Origin: Desulfacinum hydrothermale DSM 13146
GTDB taxonomy: Bacteria > Desulfobacterota > Syntrophobacteria > Syntrophobacterales > DSM-9756
Assembly (NCBI RefSeq): GCF_900176285.1
Contig: NZ_FWXF01000003.1
Coordinates: forward strand, 2,501-66,500
Reading direction: 5' to 3'
DNA length: 64,000 bases
The notes beneath the pieces were generated by a model. The model did not search any database. It was given only the letters and a program-made list of their open reading frames with translations, and was not told the DNA's origin. Positions within the stretch are counted from its first letter, which is position 1. The number at the start of each line of letters is the position of its first letter. The position numbers and the translations under genes were made by a program. Of the stretch, positions 37,562 through 45,844 are shown piece after piece.

Positions 37562-39262
37562 ATGTCCAACATCCAACGCGCGTGTGCTGTCTTTCTCCTG
37601 ATGATGCTGTTGGCAGGGTGCGCAGGCAGGGCCACGAGGTTGCCCGGCCAGGCACTGCCCGCCCCCGTCTCCCCGCTGGCCGAAGCCCACGCTTCCTATC
37701 TGTTAGCGCAACACTACCTGCGGGTCAATCAACCTGAGCGCGCCATGGAGGCCTACGAGAAGGCCTTGGAATTGGATCCTCAGGCAGCTCTGCTCATGGT
37801 GGACCTGGCGGCCCTCTATGTGCGCCAAGGCAGGGTGGAAAAGGCTCTGGATCTGGCGGAGAAGGCGGCCCGGGTGGAACCGGACAACGAAGCGGCCTAC
37901 GTTCTCCTGGGGCGACTGTACGCGGGAACCGGGCAGAAAGACAAGGCCATCGAAGCTTACCGGCGAGTGCTGGAGCTGAATCCGTCCAACCAGGACGCCT
38001 ATCTCCTCCTGGGGACCCTTTACGCCCAGGAGGGCCGTTTCAGTGAAGCGCTTCAGATCCTGGATCGCCTCCGCACGATCCTTCCTGACAACCCTCTGGC
38101 GGCCTACTACAAGGCTCGCATTTTCCTGGATATGAAGTTCTACGACCAAGCGGAGGCCGCCTACCGCGAGGTCTTGCGACTCAATCCCACCTTCGAACGG
38201 GCGCTGCTGGACTTGGCCTATCTTTACGAGAATACGGACCGCTTTCAGAAGGCCGAACAGACCTATTTGCAGATCCTTTCCTTCCATCCCATGAGCAAGG
38301 TGGCTCAGACCCGGTTGGGCAACCTGTACATGCGCCAAAAGCTGTATCAAAAGGCGCTGGAGCAGTTCCAAGCCCTGGCCCAGCGCAATGCGGGTGATAT
38401 CGAGAGTCGCCTCAAGATCGGGATCATCCATCTGCAGCAGCGCCGTTACCAGGAGGCCATCCAAGACTTCACGGCCCTTCTCAAAGACAAGCCTGAATAC
38501 GACCAGGCCCTCTACTATCTGGCCACCACCTACGAGGAAAAGGGCGCGCGATCGGATCTGGAACAGGCCGTGGTCAACCTCCGCCTCATCCCCAAGACCA
38601 GCCCCTTGTGGAACAGCGCCCAGATGCGCCTGGCGATCCTCTTTTCCAAGATGGACGATCACCGTTCCGGCATTCAATGCCTGGAAGACGCTATCAAGGA
38701 ACACCCGGATGTGGCCGATTTTTATGTCTATCTGGCCTATCTCTACGAGGATACCAAGGATTACCCCAAGGCCTTGGACGCCTTGAACCGGGGTCTGGAA
38801 GTGAGCGAGCGGAACACACAACTGCTCTTCCGCAAAGGGGTGGTCCTGGACAAACTGGACCGGAAAAAGGAAGCGATCCAGGTCATGCAATCCATCCTGG
38901 AATTGGAGCCCGACCATGCCGGCGCCCTCAACTACATCGGATACACCTACGCGGACCAGGGCATCCGGCTGAAAGAGGCCCAAGATCTCATTGAGCGGGC
39001 CCTGCAGAGCGAACCCGACGACGGCTACATCCTGGACAGTCTGGCATGGGTCTATTACCGCATGGGCCGTTACAAGGAAGCCCTGCGGACCATCCAAAAG
39101 GCGTTGGACCGCGTTCCGGACGATCCCATCATTTTGGAGCATTTGGGAGACATTCAGGCCGCCTTGGGGAATCGACGGGAAGCCCGCAAGGCCTACGAAA
39201 AGGCACTGGAGCACGGCCACGAAAAGCCCGAGAGCATACGGGCCAAGTTGAAGGCGCTGTGA
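37562..39262 (+). CDS. TPR-repeat lipoprotein
   Basis: Protein of 566 residues. It has a lipoprotein signal with lipobox LLAGC (Cys near residue 21), then at least twelve tetratricopeptide repeats, visible as repeated patterns of the form A..Y.KALELDP.A..LL..L...G. It would sit at a membrane, probably the outer membrane facing the periplasm, as a protein-protein scaffold. It resembles TPR proteins that assist outer-membrane or secretion assemblies. The ATG follows a GAGGAAGG site. A LolB-like lipoprotein gene starts within its stop codon. Confidence 0.85.
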   Translation: MSNIQRACAVFLLMMLLAGCAGRATRLPGQALPAPVSPLAEAHASYLLAQHYLRVNQPERAMEAYEKALELDPQAALLMVDLAALYVRQGRVEKALDLAEKAARVEPDNEAAYVLLGRLYAGTGQKDKAIEAYRRVLELNPSNQDAYLLLGTLYAQEGRFSEALQILDRLRTILPDNPLAAYYKARIFLDMKFYDQAEAAYREVLRLNPTFERALLDLAYLYENTDRFQKAEQTYLQILSFHPMSKVAQTRLGNLYMRQKLYQKALEQFQALAQRNAGDIESRLKIGIIHLQQRRYQEAIQDFTALLKDKPEYDQALYYLATTYEEKGARSDLEQAVVNLRLIPKTSPLWNSAQMRLAILFSKMDDHRSGIQCLEDAIKEHPDVADFYVYLAYLYEDTKDYPKALDALNRGLEVSERNTQLLFRKGVVLDKLDRKKEAIQVMQSILELEPDHAGALNYIGYTYADQGIRLKEAQDLIERALQSEPDDGYILDSLAWVYYRMGRYKEALRTIQKALDRVPDDPIILEHLGDIQAALGNRREARKAYEKALEHGHEKPESIRAKLKAL

Positions 39263-40071
39263 AGATTGCCTCTGAACGCCCCCGCAAGCGCCACCACGTT
39301 TTCGCCTGTCTTCTGGCGGTGATGGTCCTGGGAGCCGCCTGCGCCCCCCGACCGACCCTGGGGCCCGTGCGCGGGCCGTCACAATTTTCAACCTGGAAGG
39401 CGCAGATCCAAGATCGGCTCGCAGCGTTCCAGGCCTTTCAAGCGGTGTACAAGGTCCGTCTCGTGGAGCCGCAAGGACGCACCTGGCATGCCAAGGCCGT
39501 GGTGACCGTCCATCTTCCGGACCAGGCTCGGCTGGAGGTTTTGGGGCCCATGAACCGAACCCAGGGTGTCCTCCTTGCCTCCAGAACGATGACGTCCCTG
39601 TGGATCCTATCGGATGGAACGGTCTACACGGCGGACGACAGCGCGCTGTTGCTTGGTCGCCTCGTGGGCGTGGAGGTGCCGGTGGATCTGCTCGCTTCCC
39701 TTCTCATCGGATGCCCGCCCGAAGGTGACCTGAAAGCTTCCGGGGCCACCGCCCGATCCGATGGGGCATGGATCCACACCGTTAAGGATCCAGGCAAAGC
39801 CTTTCAAAGGACTTACCATATCCGTAAAGAGAGCGGTCTATTGGAGAGGGTTATCCTTTCGAGTCCAGATGGAAAGAACGCGGTGGCCACGCTCCACCAC
39901 GACCCCCACGCCCCCTATCCCCTGGTTCCCGATGCCCTCTCCTTCACCGCTCCACGGAGTGACGTGCGACTGACCCGCCGCGCGTTCAAACCCTTGGATT
40001 CCGTGGACCCGGCCCTTTTCGGCCTTCCGCCGGCCGCCCAGACGGCCAAGCGGGTCCACCTGCACCGATGA
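39259..40071 (+). CDS. LolB/DUF4292-like lipoprotein
   Basis: About 270 residues from a GTG overlapping the previous stop by four bases (GTGA). A basic N-terminus, a hydrophobic run (VFACLLAVMVLGAAC) and a lipobox Cys mark a lipoprotein. The body (FQAVYKVRLVEPQGRTWHAKAVVTVHLPDQARLEVLGPMNRTQGVLLAS) has the curved beta-sheet pattern of LolB/LolA-like lipid-chaperone folds. Lipoprotein insertion into the outer membrane is therefore a plausible, unproven role. A start at the downstream ATG (39319 region) would remove the signal and is rejected. Confidence 0.72.
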   Translation: MKIASERPRKRHHVFACLLAVMVLGAACAPRPTLGPVRGPSQFSTWKAQIQDRLAAFQAFQAVYKVRLVEPQGRTWHAKAVVTVHLPDQARLEVLGPMNRTQGVLLASRTMTSLWILSDGTVYTADDSALLLGRLVGVEVPVDLLASLLIGCPPEGDLKASGATARSDGAWIHTVKDPGKAFQRTYHIRKESGLLERVILSSPDGKNAVATLHHDPHAPYPLVPDALSFTAPRSDVRLTRRAFKPLDSVDPALFGLPPAAQTAKRVHLHR

Positions 40072-40577
40072 ATGAGATGGGTGGGTTATCCAGCAGACCG
40101 CGCTTATTTTTGGTTGATAGCATGCTGGGAAGGATGGCAAAATGGCTAAGAATTCTCGGCTTCGACGCGGTCTGCCGGCGGGTAGACACCTTGGCCGACC
40201 TGGAGCACCACCGAGCCCAAGGGCGTCTCGTGGTCACGCGCAACACGCGATGGAAGCAGCGGCCGGGGGTCTTCTTCATTACGGCCGACGAAACGCCGGA
40301 GCAGGTGCGTGAGCTTGTGACGGAATTGGGAATCGGGCCCGAGGAAGTCCGGCTGTTCTCGCGTTGTCTGCGTTGCAATGCACCCTTGCAGACTGTACCC
40401 AAGGCGTCCGTGGCACACCAGGTCCCGGACTACGTTTATGAGACAGTGGATCTTTTCTCGCGCTGTCCCGCCTGTTCGGGCATCTACTGGCGCGGGTCCC
40501 ATTCCGAAAGAATGGCCAAGCAATTGGAGCGCATGACAGGTTGGATGGTTGAAACCATGACACAAAGGAGGACGTGA
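40068..40577 (+). CDS. Mut7-C RNase (PIN-like) with zinc ribbon
   Basis: Protein of 169 residues. It opens with LFLVDSMLGRMAKWLRILGFDAV, the DxMLGRLAKWLR signature of Mut7-C/PIN-like nucleases, followed by RLVVTRNTRW with the next acidic/basic sites. The end is a zinc ribbon, CLRCNAPLQ and CPACSGIYWRGSH. Mut7-C proteins are predicted RNases; the bacterial target is unknown. It overlaps the LolB-like stop by four bases (ATGA) and the next gene by one. Confidence 0.85.
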   Translation: MNEMGGLSSRPRLFLVDSMLGRMAKWLRILGFDAVCRRVDTLADLEHHRAQGRLVVTRNTRWKQRPGVFFITADETPEQVRELVTELGIGPEEVRLFSRCLRCNAPLQTVPKASVAHQVPDYVYETVDLFSRCPACSGIYWRGSHSERMAKQLERMTGWMVETMTQRRT

Positions 40578-40984
40578 TGGGGGGACTCATGGACAAAGTG
40601 ATGCAGCTGGTGAAAAGGCTTGGCTATCTGGCCATGGAGTATGTTCTGGTGGTTTTTTACTGGAAGATGCGTTTCCTCAAAGTGCAGATGAAACGCTTTT
40701 CGGTCGCCAAGGCACAAAAACATCTGGAAAAGGCCTATAGCGGCCTGGGTGCCGTGGTCTACGGCATGCTCCGTGAGGGCAGCGACTCCATCCAGGAAGA
40801 TCCCGCCGTGGGCACCCAAATGAAAAACGTTCAGGAAGCAGAAGAACAAGTGAAGGAAGTGGACCGCCAGATTCAGGCCATTCACGACGAGTTCGCGGCC
40901 AAGCGCCAGGAACTGAAGGAAAAGTATCAGGCCAAGCGCACTCCCGCGGAGCAGGCCCCCTCGGAAGCCGAAGAAGAAGAATAG
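40577..40984 (+). CDS. Coiled-coil protein with amphipathic N-terminus, uncharacterised
   Basis: Protein of 135 residues. The first 45 residues include a hydrophobic helix (YLAMEYVLVVFYWKMRF). A Lys/Glu-rich coiled coil (residues about 85-120, QEAEEQVKEVDRQIQAIHDEF type) and an acidic end (SEAEEEE) follow. No family is recognised; the build is that of a small membrane-associated structural protein. It is the last gene of the TPR-LolB-Mut7-C operon; ATG 40577 with AAGGAGG six bases upstream is chosen over the GTG three bases earlier. Confidence 0.65.
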   Translation: MGGLMDKVMQLVKRLGYLAMEYVLVVFYWKMRFLKVQMKRFSVAKAQKHLEKAYSGLGAVVYGMLREGSDSIQEDPAVGTQMKNVQEAEEQVKEVDRQIQAIHDEFAAKRQELKEKYQAKRTPAEQAPSEAEEEE

Positions 40985-41053
40985 GGTTTTACTGTAAAGA
41001 TTCATCCGGTGGCCGCCGAGAAGGCACCGGGATGCCCCACTGAAAACCCCACA

Positions 41054-41092
41054 ACGGCCCGGAAGATTTCGCCTTCCGGGCCGTTTTTCTTG
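41054..41092 (+). terminator. Rho-independent terminator of the TPR-lipoprotein operon
   Basis: ACGGCCCGGAAG (41054-41065) pairs perfectly with CTTCCGGGCCGT (41073-41084) around a seven-base loop; TTTTCTTG follows. Confidence 0.93.
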
Positions 41093-41134
41093 TCTTCGCC
41101 GCGCCAAGGCGGACGTACGGTCAGGGGTCTTTGC

Positions 41135-41635
41135 TCATGCCTGGGCGCAGTCGCTGGGATCTCCCTGGATCTTGGCCAGTGCGTGCGGCAGGGCCGGCAA
41201 AATGGCCTCCACGTTCTCCACAGCCCCCTTGGGACTTCCCGGAAGATTGACCAGCAGGCTTCGCCCCCGGATCCCCACCACAGCCCGGGAGATCATGGCA
41301 TGTGGCGTTTTCTTGAGGCTTTCCAAACGCATGACTTCCGCCATGCCCGGAACCAGGCGCTCACACACCTCCTGAGTCGCCTCGGGCGTCACATCCCGAG
41401 GAGCCACCCCCGTCCCTCCCGTGGTGAGCACCAGCGCGACCGCCCTCCCATCCACCGCCTCCATCAGGGCTGCCTTGATACGCTCGGGCTCATCCGGCAC
41501 CACGGCACTCCACACCAGCTCAAAGCCGGCATCTTCCATCCGCCGGCGAAGGGCCTCTCCGGAAGCGTCCTCCCGCAGCCCCTGGCTCGCCTTGTCGCTG
41601 ACCGTGACGATGGCCATGGTCTTCACACATTCCAT
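41135..41635 (-). CDS. mogA: Molybdopterin adenylyltransferase (MogA/MoaB family)
   Basis: Protein of about 166 residues that activates molybdopterin by adenylation before metal insertion. The family strands are present: MAIVTVSDKASQGLREDASG, VLTTGGTGVAPRDVTPEAT and NLPGSPKGAVENVEAILPALPHAL. MogA and MoaB are close relatives; MogA is favoured, but only mildly, by the SDKASQG opening. The start at 41635 is supported by a GGAGGG site. Molybdenum or tungsten enzymes are common in sulfate-reducing and syntrophic bacteria. Confidence 0.88.
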   Translation of the reverse strand: MECVKTMAIVTVSDKASQGLREDASGEALRRRMEDAGFELVWSAVVPDEPERIKAALMEAVDGRAVALVLTTGGTGVAPRDVTPEATQEVCERLVPGMAEVMRLESLKKTPHAMISRAVVGIRGRSLLVNLPGSPKGAVENVEAILPALPHALAKIQGDPSDCAQA

Positions 41636-41699
41636 GGGGCGCCCTCCATCCCGTAACCCGTCCGGAATCGATCTTCCACAGGAATCTCCGATATTTCCA

Positions 41700-42146
41700 T
41701 CATGCCTGCTTCTGGGAAAGTTTGCGCTTGGCGGCCTGAACCACCACACTGGATACGGCCTTGCTTTTGGAAAGAAGTTTCAAGTCCTGTACCAGCAGGG
41801 TGTTGACCAGCTTGACGGCGATTCCCACAGGCGTCTTGGGATTTTTCACCAGTGCCAGCCGGATCGGATACAGCTTGATCCACTCACGGTTCGCGGCAAT
41901 CTTTCGCAGCACATCCTCCGTCACACTGCGCGAATTGGCATAGGCGGCCACCTCCGACGTGGTGACCTTGGGGTTGTCCAGGACGGCGAGCTGCACCACC
42001 CGGTTCGAATCCTGCATGAGCAGGGTCCTGGCTTCCTTGGCGCCGAACATGGCCAACCGGATCCGCTCCGGCACTGTCATCTGTTGAATCTGGACAGACA
42101 AGGGAGCCCGATCCCGCTTTCCTGTCTTTGGATCCTTGTCTTCCAT
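41700..42146 (-). CDS. Conserved helical protein of unknown function
   Basis: Protein of 148 residues, rich in helices. It has a repeated motif ending in N (QDSNRVVQLAVLDNPKVT, then ANREWIKLYPIRLALVKNPKTP), which looks like short HEAT-like or leucine-rich-variant repeats. No catalytic motif, signal peptide or membrane segment is seen. Proteins of this pattern appear in other deltaproteobacteria (recalled, not searched), but have no known role. It lies between mogA and the EF-G paralogue on the same strand, 64 bases before mogA. Confidence 0.68.
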   Translation of the reverse strand: MEDKDPKTGKRDRAPLSVQIQQMTVPERIRLAMFGAKEARTLLMQDSNRVVQLAVLDNPKVTTSEVAAYANSRSVTEDVLRKIAANREWIKLYPIRLALVKNPKTPVGIAVKLVNTLLVQDLKLLSKSKAVSSVVVQAAKRKLSQKQA

Positions 42147-42221
42147 GGAAACTCCCTGCCAAGGTTTCCCGGCTTTCCAACCAACCGATCCGGGGTTTCA
42201 AGCACATTCCAGCACAATGTG

Positions 42222-42264
42222 GTGTCAAAAGACAAGAGCGGACCCCCGGTGGGGGATCCGCTCT
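42222..42264 (-). terminator. Rho-independent terminator of the EF-G paralogue gene
   Basis: AGAGCGGA and CCCCC (42235-42247) pair with GGGGG and TCCGCTCT (42251-42264) with a one-base bulge and a three-base loop. On the minus strand TTGTCTTTTG follows. It separates the EF-G paralogue from the downstream minus-strand genes. Confidence 0.88.
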
Positions 42265-42297
42265 CTCCTCATCGTTTCCTTCCGTGAAGCGACGGAT

Positions 42298-44376
42298 CTA
42301 TTCTTTTTCCGCCTTGGCCTCCTCGATGATCTTTTCCTGGATCTGGGCCGGGACTTCTTCGTAGTGGGAGAACTTCATGGTGAACATGCCCCGGCCGGCG
42401 GTCATGGAGCGAAGATCCGGCGCGTACTTGAGCACCTCAGCCAAAGGCACCTGGGCCCGCACGATCTGCTTGCTGCCTTCGCTGTCCATCCCCAGGACCT
42501 TGCCCCGGCGGGAGTTGAGGTCGCCGATCACATCGCCCATGCAATCGTCGGGAATGATGACCTCCAGCTCCATGATGGGCTCCAGCAAGGTGGGCTTGGC
42601 CTCCACCACCGCCTTCTTGAAGGCCATGGAACCGGCGATCTTGAAGGCCATTTCCGACGAGTCCACGGTATGGAAGGAGCCGTCCACCAGCTCCACCTTG
42701 AAGTCGATCACCGGATAGCCCGCCACCACACCTTCCCGTGCGGCCTCCACGATGCCTTTTTCCACAGCGGGAATGTACTGGCGGGGAATGACGCCGCCCA
42801 CGATCTTATCCACGAACTCAAAGCCGGCACCACGCGGCAGCGGTTCCATTTCGATCCAGCAGTCTCCGTACTGGCCGCGGCCACCCGTCTGCTTCTTGTA
42901 TTTGCCCTGCACCCGAGCCTTGCCCTTGATGGTCTCCTTGTAGGGAACCTTGGGCAGCTTGAGGTTGACTTCCACACCGAACTTCCTTTTGAGCTTTTCG
43001 ATGGTGGCCTCGATGTGGATTTCCCCCATGCCGGAAAGGATCATCTCCTTGGTCTCATCGTTTCTTTCCAGCTTGAGCGCCAGGTCTTCTTCCATCAGTC
43101 GGGCAAGGGAGGAGAAGATCTTTTCTTCGTCGCCACGGCTCTTGGGCTCGATGGCCAGCGAGTAGACGGCCATGGGCAATTCCGGGAAGGGGAAACGCAC
43201 GGGGTTCTTCTCATCGCAAAGCGAGTCGCCCGTGGTGGTCTCCTTGAGCTTGGCCACGGCCACAATATCGCCGGGGCCGGCTTCCTTCAGGCCCTCCTGG
43301 CTTTTGCCCTTGATCCTCAACAGCTGCCCGTAGCGCTCTTTGGTCGTCTTGACGCTGTTGTACACGGTGGCATCCGCTTGCATGGTGCCCGAAAAGATGC
43401 GGATGACGGACAGGCGTCCCGCGTAGGGATCGCTGATGGTCTTGATGACCAAGGCACTGAAGGGTGCCTCCGGATCCGGAGCGCGCTCCACCTCCGACCC
43501 ATCGGCCGGCAATTCGCCCTTCTTGGGCCCGCGATCCAGCGGGCTGGGGAAATGATCGACGATGATGTCCAGCAGTTGGGCCACGCCGATGTTGGCCGTT
43601 GCCGACCCGCACGCAATGGGCACCACCGTTCCGTTGATCACGGCGTTTCGCAGGCCCGCGCGGATCTCTTCCGGCGTCAGCTCCTCACCCTCCAGGTACT
43701 TTTCCAGGAGTTCGTCGGTGGATTCGGCCACGTTTTCAATGAGGGTCTCCCGGTATTGGGCCGCCAGATCCGCTGCGTCGGCAGGCGCATCCTGAACCTC
43801 GAACTTGCCGCTTTCGCCCTGCGAGTAGATATAGGCCTTCCCCGTGAGCACATCCACCACGCCCTTGAAGTCTTCCGCGGCGCCCACCGGCACCAACAAA
43901 GGCACGCATCTGGATCCGAACTGCTGGCGGATGTTTTCCACCGTCTTGACAAAATCCGCACGCTCGCGGTCCATCTTGGTGATGAACACCAGTCGCGGTA
44001 AGCCCAGTTCGTCGGCAAATTCGCAGACCTTCTCCGTCTGCACCTTCACGCCATCGATGGCATCCACCACCACCACGACCGCATCAGCGCCTTGAAGTGA
44101 ACTCTTGGTCTCGGCAACAAAATTGAAATCACCCGGTGTGTCGATGATGGTGCAGGAATGCTTCTTCCAGGGCAGGGTGTTGAAGGCCGTGCTGATGGTG
44201 AGCTTACGTTTGACCTCCTCGGGCTCGAAGTCCATCACGGACGTACTGTCATCCACCTTGCCAAGACGCGTGGTGACACCGGCGGTAAAGAGCATGGCTT
44301 CGGCCAAGGAGGTCTTGCCTGCACCCCCATGGGAAATGATGGCGAACGTACGGACCTTCCCAACAGCGTCTTTCAT
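42298..44376 (-). CDS. fusA2: Elongation factor G-like GTPase (EF-G2/FusA2 type)
   Basis: Protein of 692 residues with the five-domain layout of EF-G. The nucleotide motifs differ from housekeeping EF-G: G1 reads ISHGGAGKTSL (usually AHIDAGKTT), G3 is IDTPGDFNF, and G4 is ITKMDRERADF (usually NKMDR). This Gly-Gly-x-Gly-Lys-Thr P-loop and the T-K-M-D variant are features of the second EF-G class, for which translocation-limited, recycling or stress roles have been described in different bacteria. It is a lone gene; no rpsL-rpsG-tuf is around, which supports a non-housekeeping copy. Confidence 0.85.
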   Translation of the reverse strand: MKDAVGKVRTFAIISHGGAGKTSLAEAMLFTAGVTTRLGKVDDSTSVMDFEPEEVKRKLTISTAFNTLPWKKHSCTIIDTPGDFNFVAETKSSLQGADAVVVVVDAIDGVKVQTEKVCEFADELGLPRLVFITKMDRERADFVKTVENIRQQFGSRCVPLLVPVGAAEDFKGVVDVLTGKAYIYSQGESGKFEVQDAPADAADLAAQYRETLIENVAESTDELLEKYLEGEELTPEEIRAGLRNAVINGTVVPIACGSATANIGVAQLLDIIVDHFPSPLDRGPKKGELPADGSEVERAPDPEAPFSALVIKTISDPYAGRLSVIRIFSGTMQADATVYNSVKTTKERYGQLLRIKGKSQEGLKEAGPGDIVAVAKLKETTTGDSLCDEKNPVRFPFPELPMAVYSLAIEPKSRGDEEKIFSSLARLMEEDLALKLERNDETKEMILSGMGEIHIEATIEKLKRKFGVEVNLKLPKVPYKETIKGKARVQGKYKKQTGGRGQYGDCWIEMEPLPRGAGFEFVDKIVGGVIPRQYIPAVEKGIVEAAREGVVAGYPVIDFKVELVDGSFHTVDSSEMAFKIAGSMAFKKAVVEAKPTLLEPIMELEVIIPDDCMGDVIGDLNSRRGKVLGMDSEGSKQIVRAQVPLAEVLKYAPDLRSMTAGRGMFTMKFSHYEEVPAQIQEKIIEEAKAEKE

Positions 44377-45243
44377 GTCTCTCCCTTTCTCTCTTTTCCC
44401 TTGATCTCAGCGTACGCGTTTATGGGAGGACGCCCGTAAAGTTGCGTGCCGCATTGCACCCCGGGCGTCGGAGTTTACGAGGAAAAGCACAAGTGAGGTT
44501 CTTAGATGAAGGGGAGCAAGGAAGTCAAGAAAATTCCATGAATTGGCGTAGCTGCCACTCTGGGCCCACGGTGTCTTTCCAGCCAAGGCGCCTCTTTCCT
44601 TTCCTTCGTAGCCGCAGGGCTTTCGCTCCGCACCAAAGGGGTATCGTCACCCCGTGAAGTGGTAGGCAGTACCCGATGTCCTACGCGAAGTCCGTGGGCT
44701 TTTCGAAAGTCCCGAAGGACGGTGCAAGGTGAAATGGGTTCATCTCCGGCGTTCTCGACCAACCTCCCCGGGTCCAGGCCGTTTCCCCTCCCATGGTTTC
44801 TTCTAGCCGGCACCCTTGTAGAGGCCCGCGCGACCCGTTTGACCTTGATACCCCTGTTCCGCTAAAAGTTTGAGGGCATGGGCGGGATGAACTGGAGCTT
44901 TCTGAACGATCCGCTCCAGGAAAAACGGGCGTTTTTAGTCATTAGTCAGCCGTGGATACGGCAGGCCTTTTGTGAGGCGATGACCGAAAGGGTACCGTTC
45001 CAGCAGCACGCACGCCTACCGCACACAGACGCCCTGACGATCACCACCGCTTCTTCGCCCCTTCCTGGGATGCGGGGCCCAGGGCGCTGATACGGGAATC
45101 AACAGGACGGGTCTTTGACGCTGGACACCGCGGCCCCCTGGAGCTGAGAAATGGTCCCGTGGTTTTTTCGACCGATTCAAGGCGTTCTTTGGCTTTGCCG
45201 ATTGGATATACCGATTGCCACCCATAGACAGGAGGGACCCACC
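44377..45243. other. Long gap upstream of pelC
   Basis: 867 bases between the divergent EF-G paralogue and pelC, the longest non-coding stretch in the window. I found no protein with a good ribosome site, no tRNA and no c-di-GMP riboswitch consensus. A TATACC box at 45207-45212 lies 32 bases before pelC but has no good -35 partner at 16-18 bases. An unrecognised regulatory RNA is possible. Confidence 0.4.
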
Positions 45244-45804
45244 ATGAGAAGATCCACCATCTTCTGGACCTTTGCCTTCTTGTTGCTTGCATCAAGCGGC
45301 TGCTCGTACCAACGCACTTACGTGCAGCAGGACCTTATCCATGCCCGGACCCGATCTGTGGCGGTGCTTCCCTTGGTGAATCTCACCGCCTATCCCTATG
45401 CCGGCCGGATCGTTTCCGAGATTCTGTCCACCGAACTGTACCATGTTGCCCACTTCGCACTCATGGACCGATCGCACATGATGGAAGCCCTGCAGGGCGA
45501 GGATCAAGACGTGGGAGAGGTGGTGGATCGCAAGTCGGCCCAATCCCTGGGTCGTCTTCTCGGAGTGGATACCGTCGTCTATGGTTCCGTGACCGAATAC
45601 CGTTACAAGCGGGGACTGGACGAAGATCCGGTGGTGGGCATCAACGTTCGCCTGTTGGACGTGGCCACAGGTCGTGTCCTGTGGGCCGACAGCCGCACCC
45701 GCACGGGCGGATGCTTCTGGCTGTGTGAAGACTCCCTCAATCGCGTGGCACAGCAGTTGTGTCACGAGATGGTCCAGGATATGGCCGGCGGTTCCCTCCG
45801 CTGA
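45244..45804 (+). CDS. pelC: PelC-like outer-membrane lipoprotein
   Basis: Protein of 186 residues. The signal ends in lipobox ASSGC (Cys20). The rest resembles the CsgG/PelC anticodon-binding-like fold: VAVLPLVNLTAYPYAGRIVSEILSTELYHV and DTVVYGSVTEYRYKRG, then LDVATGRVLWADS. In Pseudomonas, PelC is a 172-residue lipoprotein forming a dodecameric ring under the PelB porin that guides the cationic polymer. Assignment rests on this fold pattern together with the next four genes, all pel homologues. The ATG follows a CAGGAGGG site. Confidence 0.82.
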   Translation: MRRSTIFWTFAFLLLASSGCSYQRTYVQQDLIHARTRSVAVLPLVNLTAYPYAGRIVSEILSTELYHVAHFALMDRSHMMEALQGEDQDVGEVVDRKSAQSLGRLLGVDTVVYGSVTEYRYKRGLDEDPVVGINVRLLDVATGRVLWADSRTRTGGCFWLCEDSLNRVAQQLCHEMVQDMAGGSLR

Positions 45805-45844
45805 GAAGTCCTCCAGATCCGGCCTACCGGCCGGAGTGCACCCC

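Noticed and set aside
44377-45243. c-di-GMP (GEMM) riboswitch before pelC
   Set aside because: No GGTCACGCACAGGGCAAACC-type core or its receptor helix is seen on either strand.
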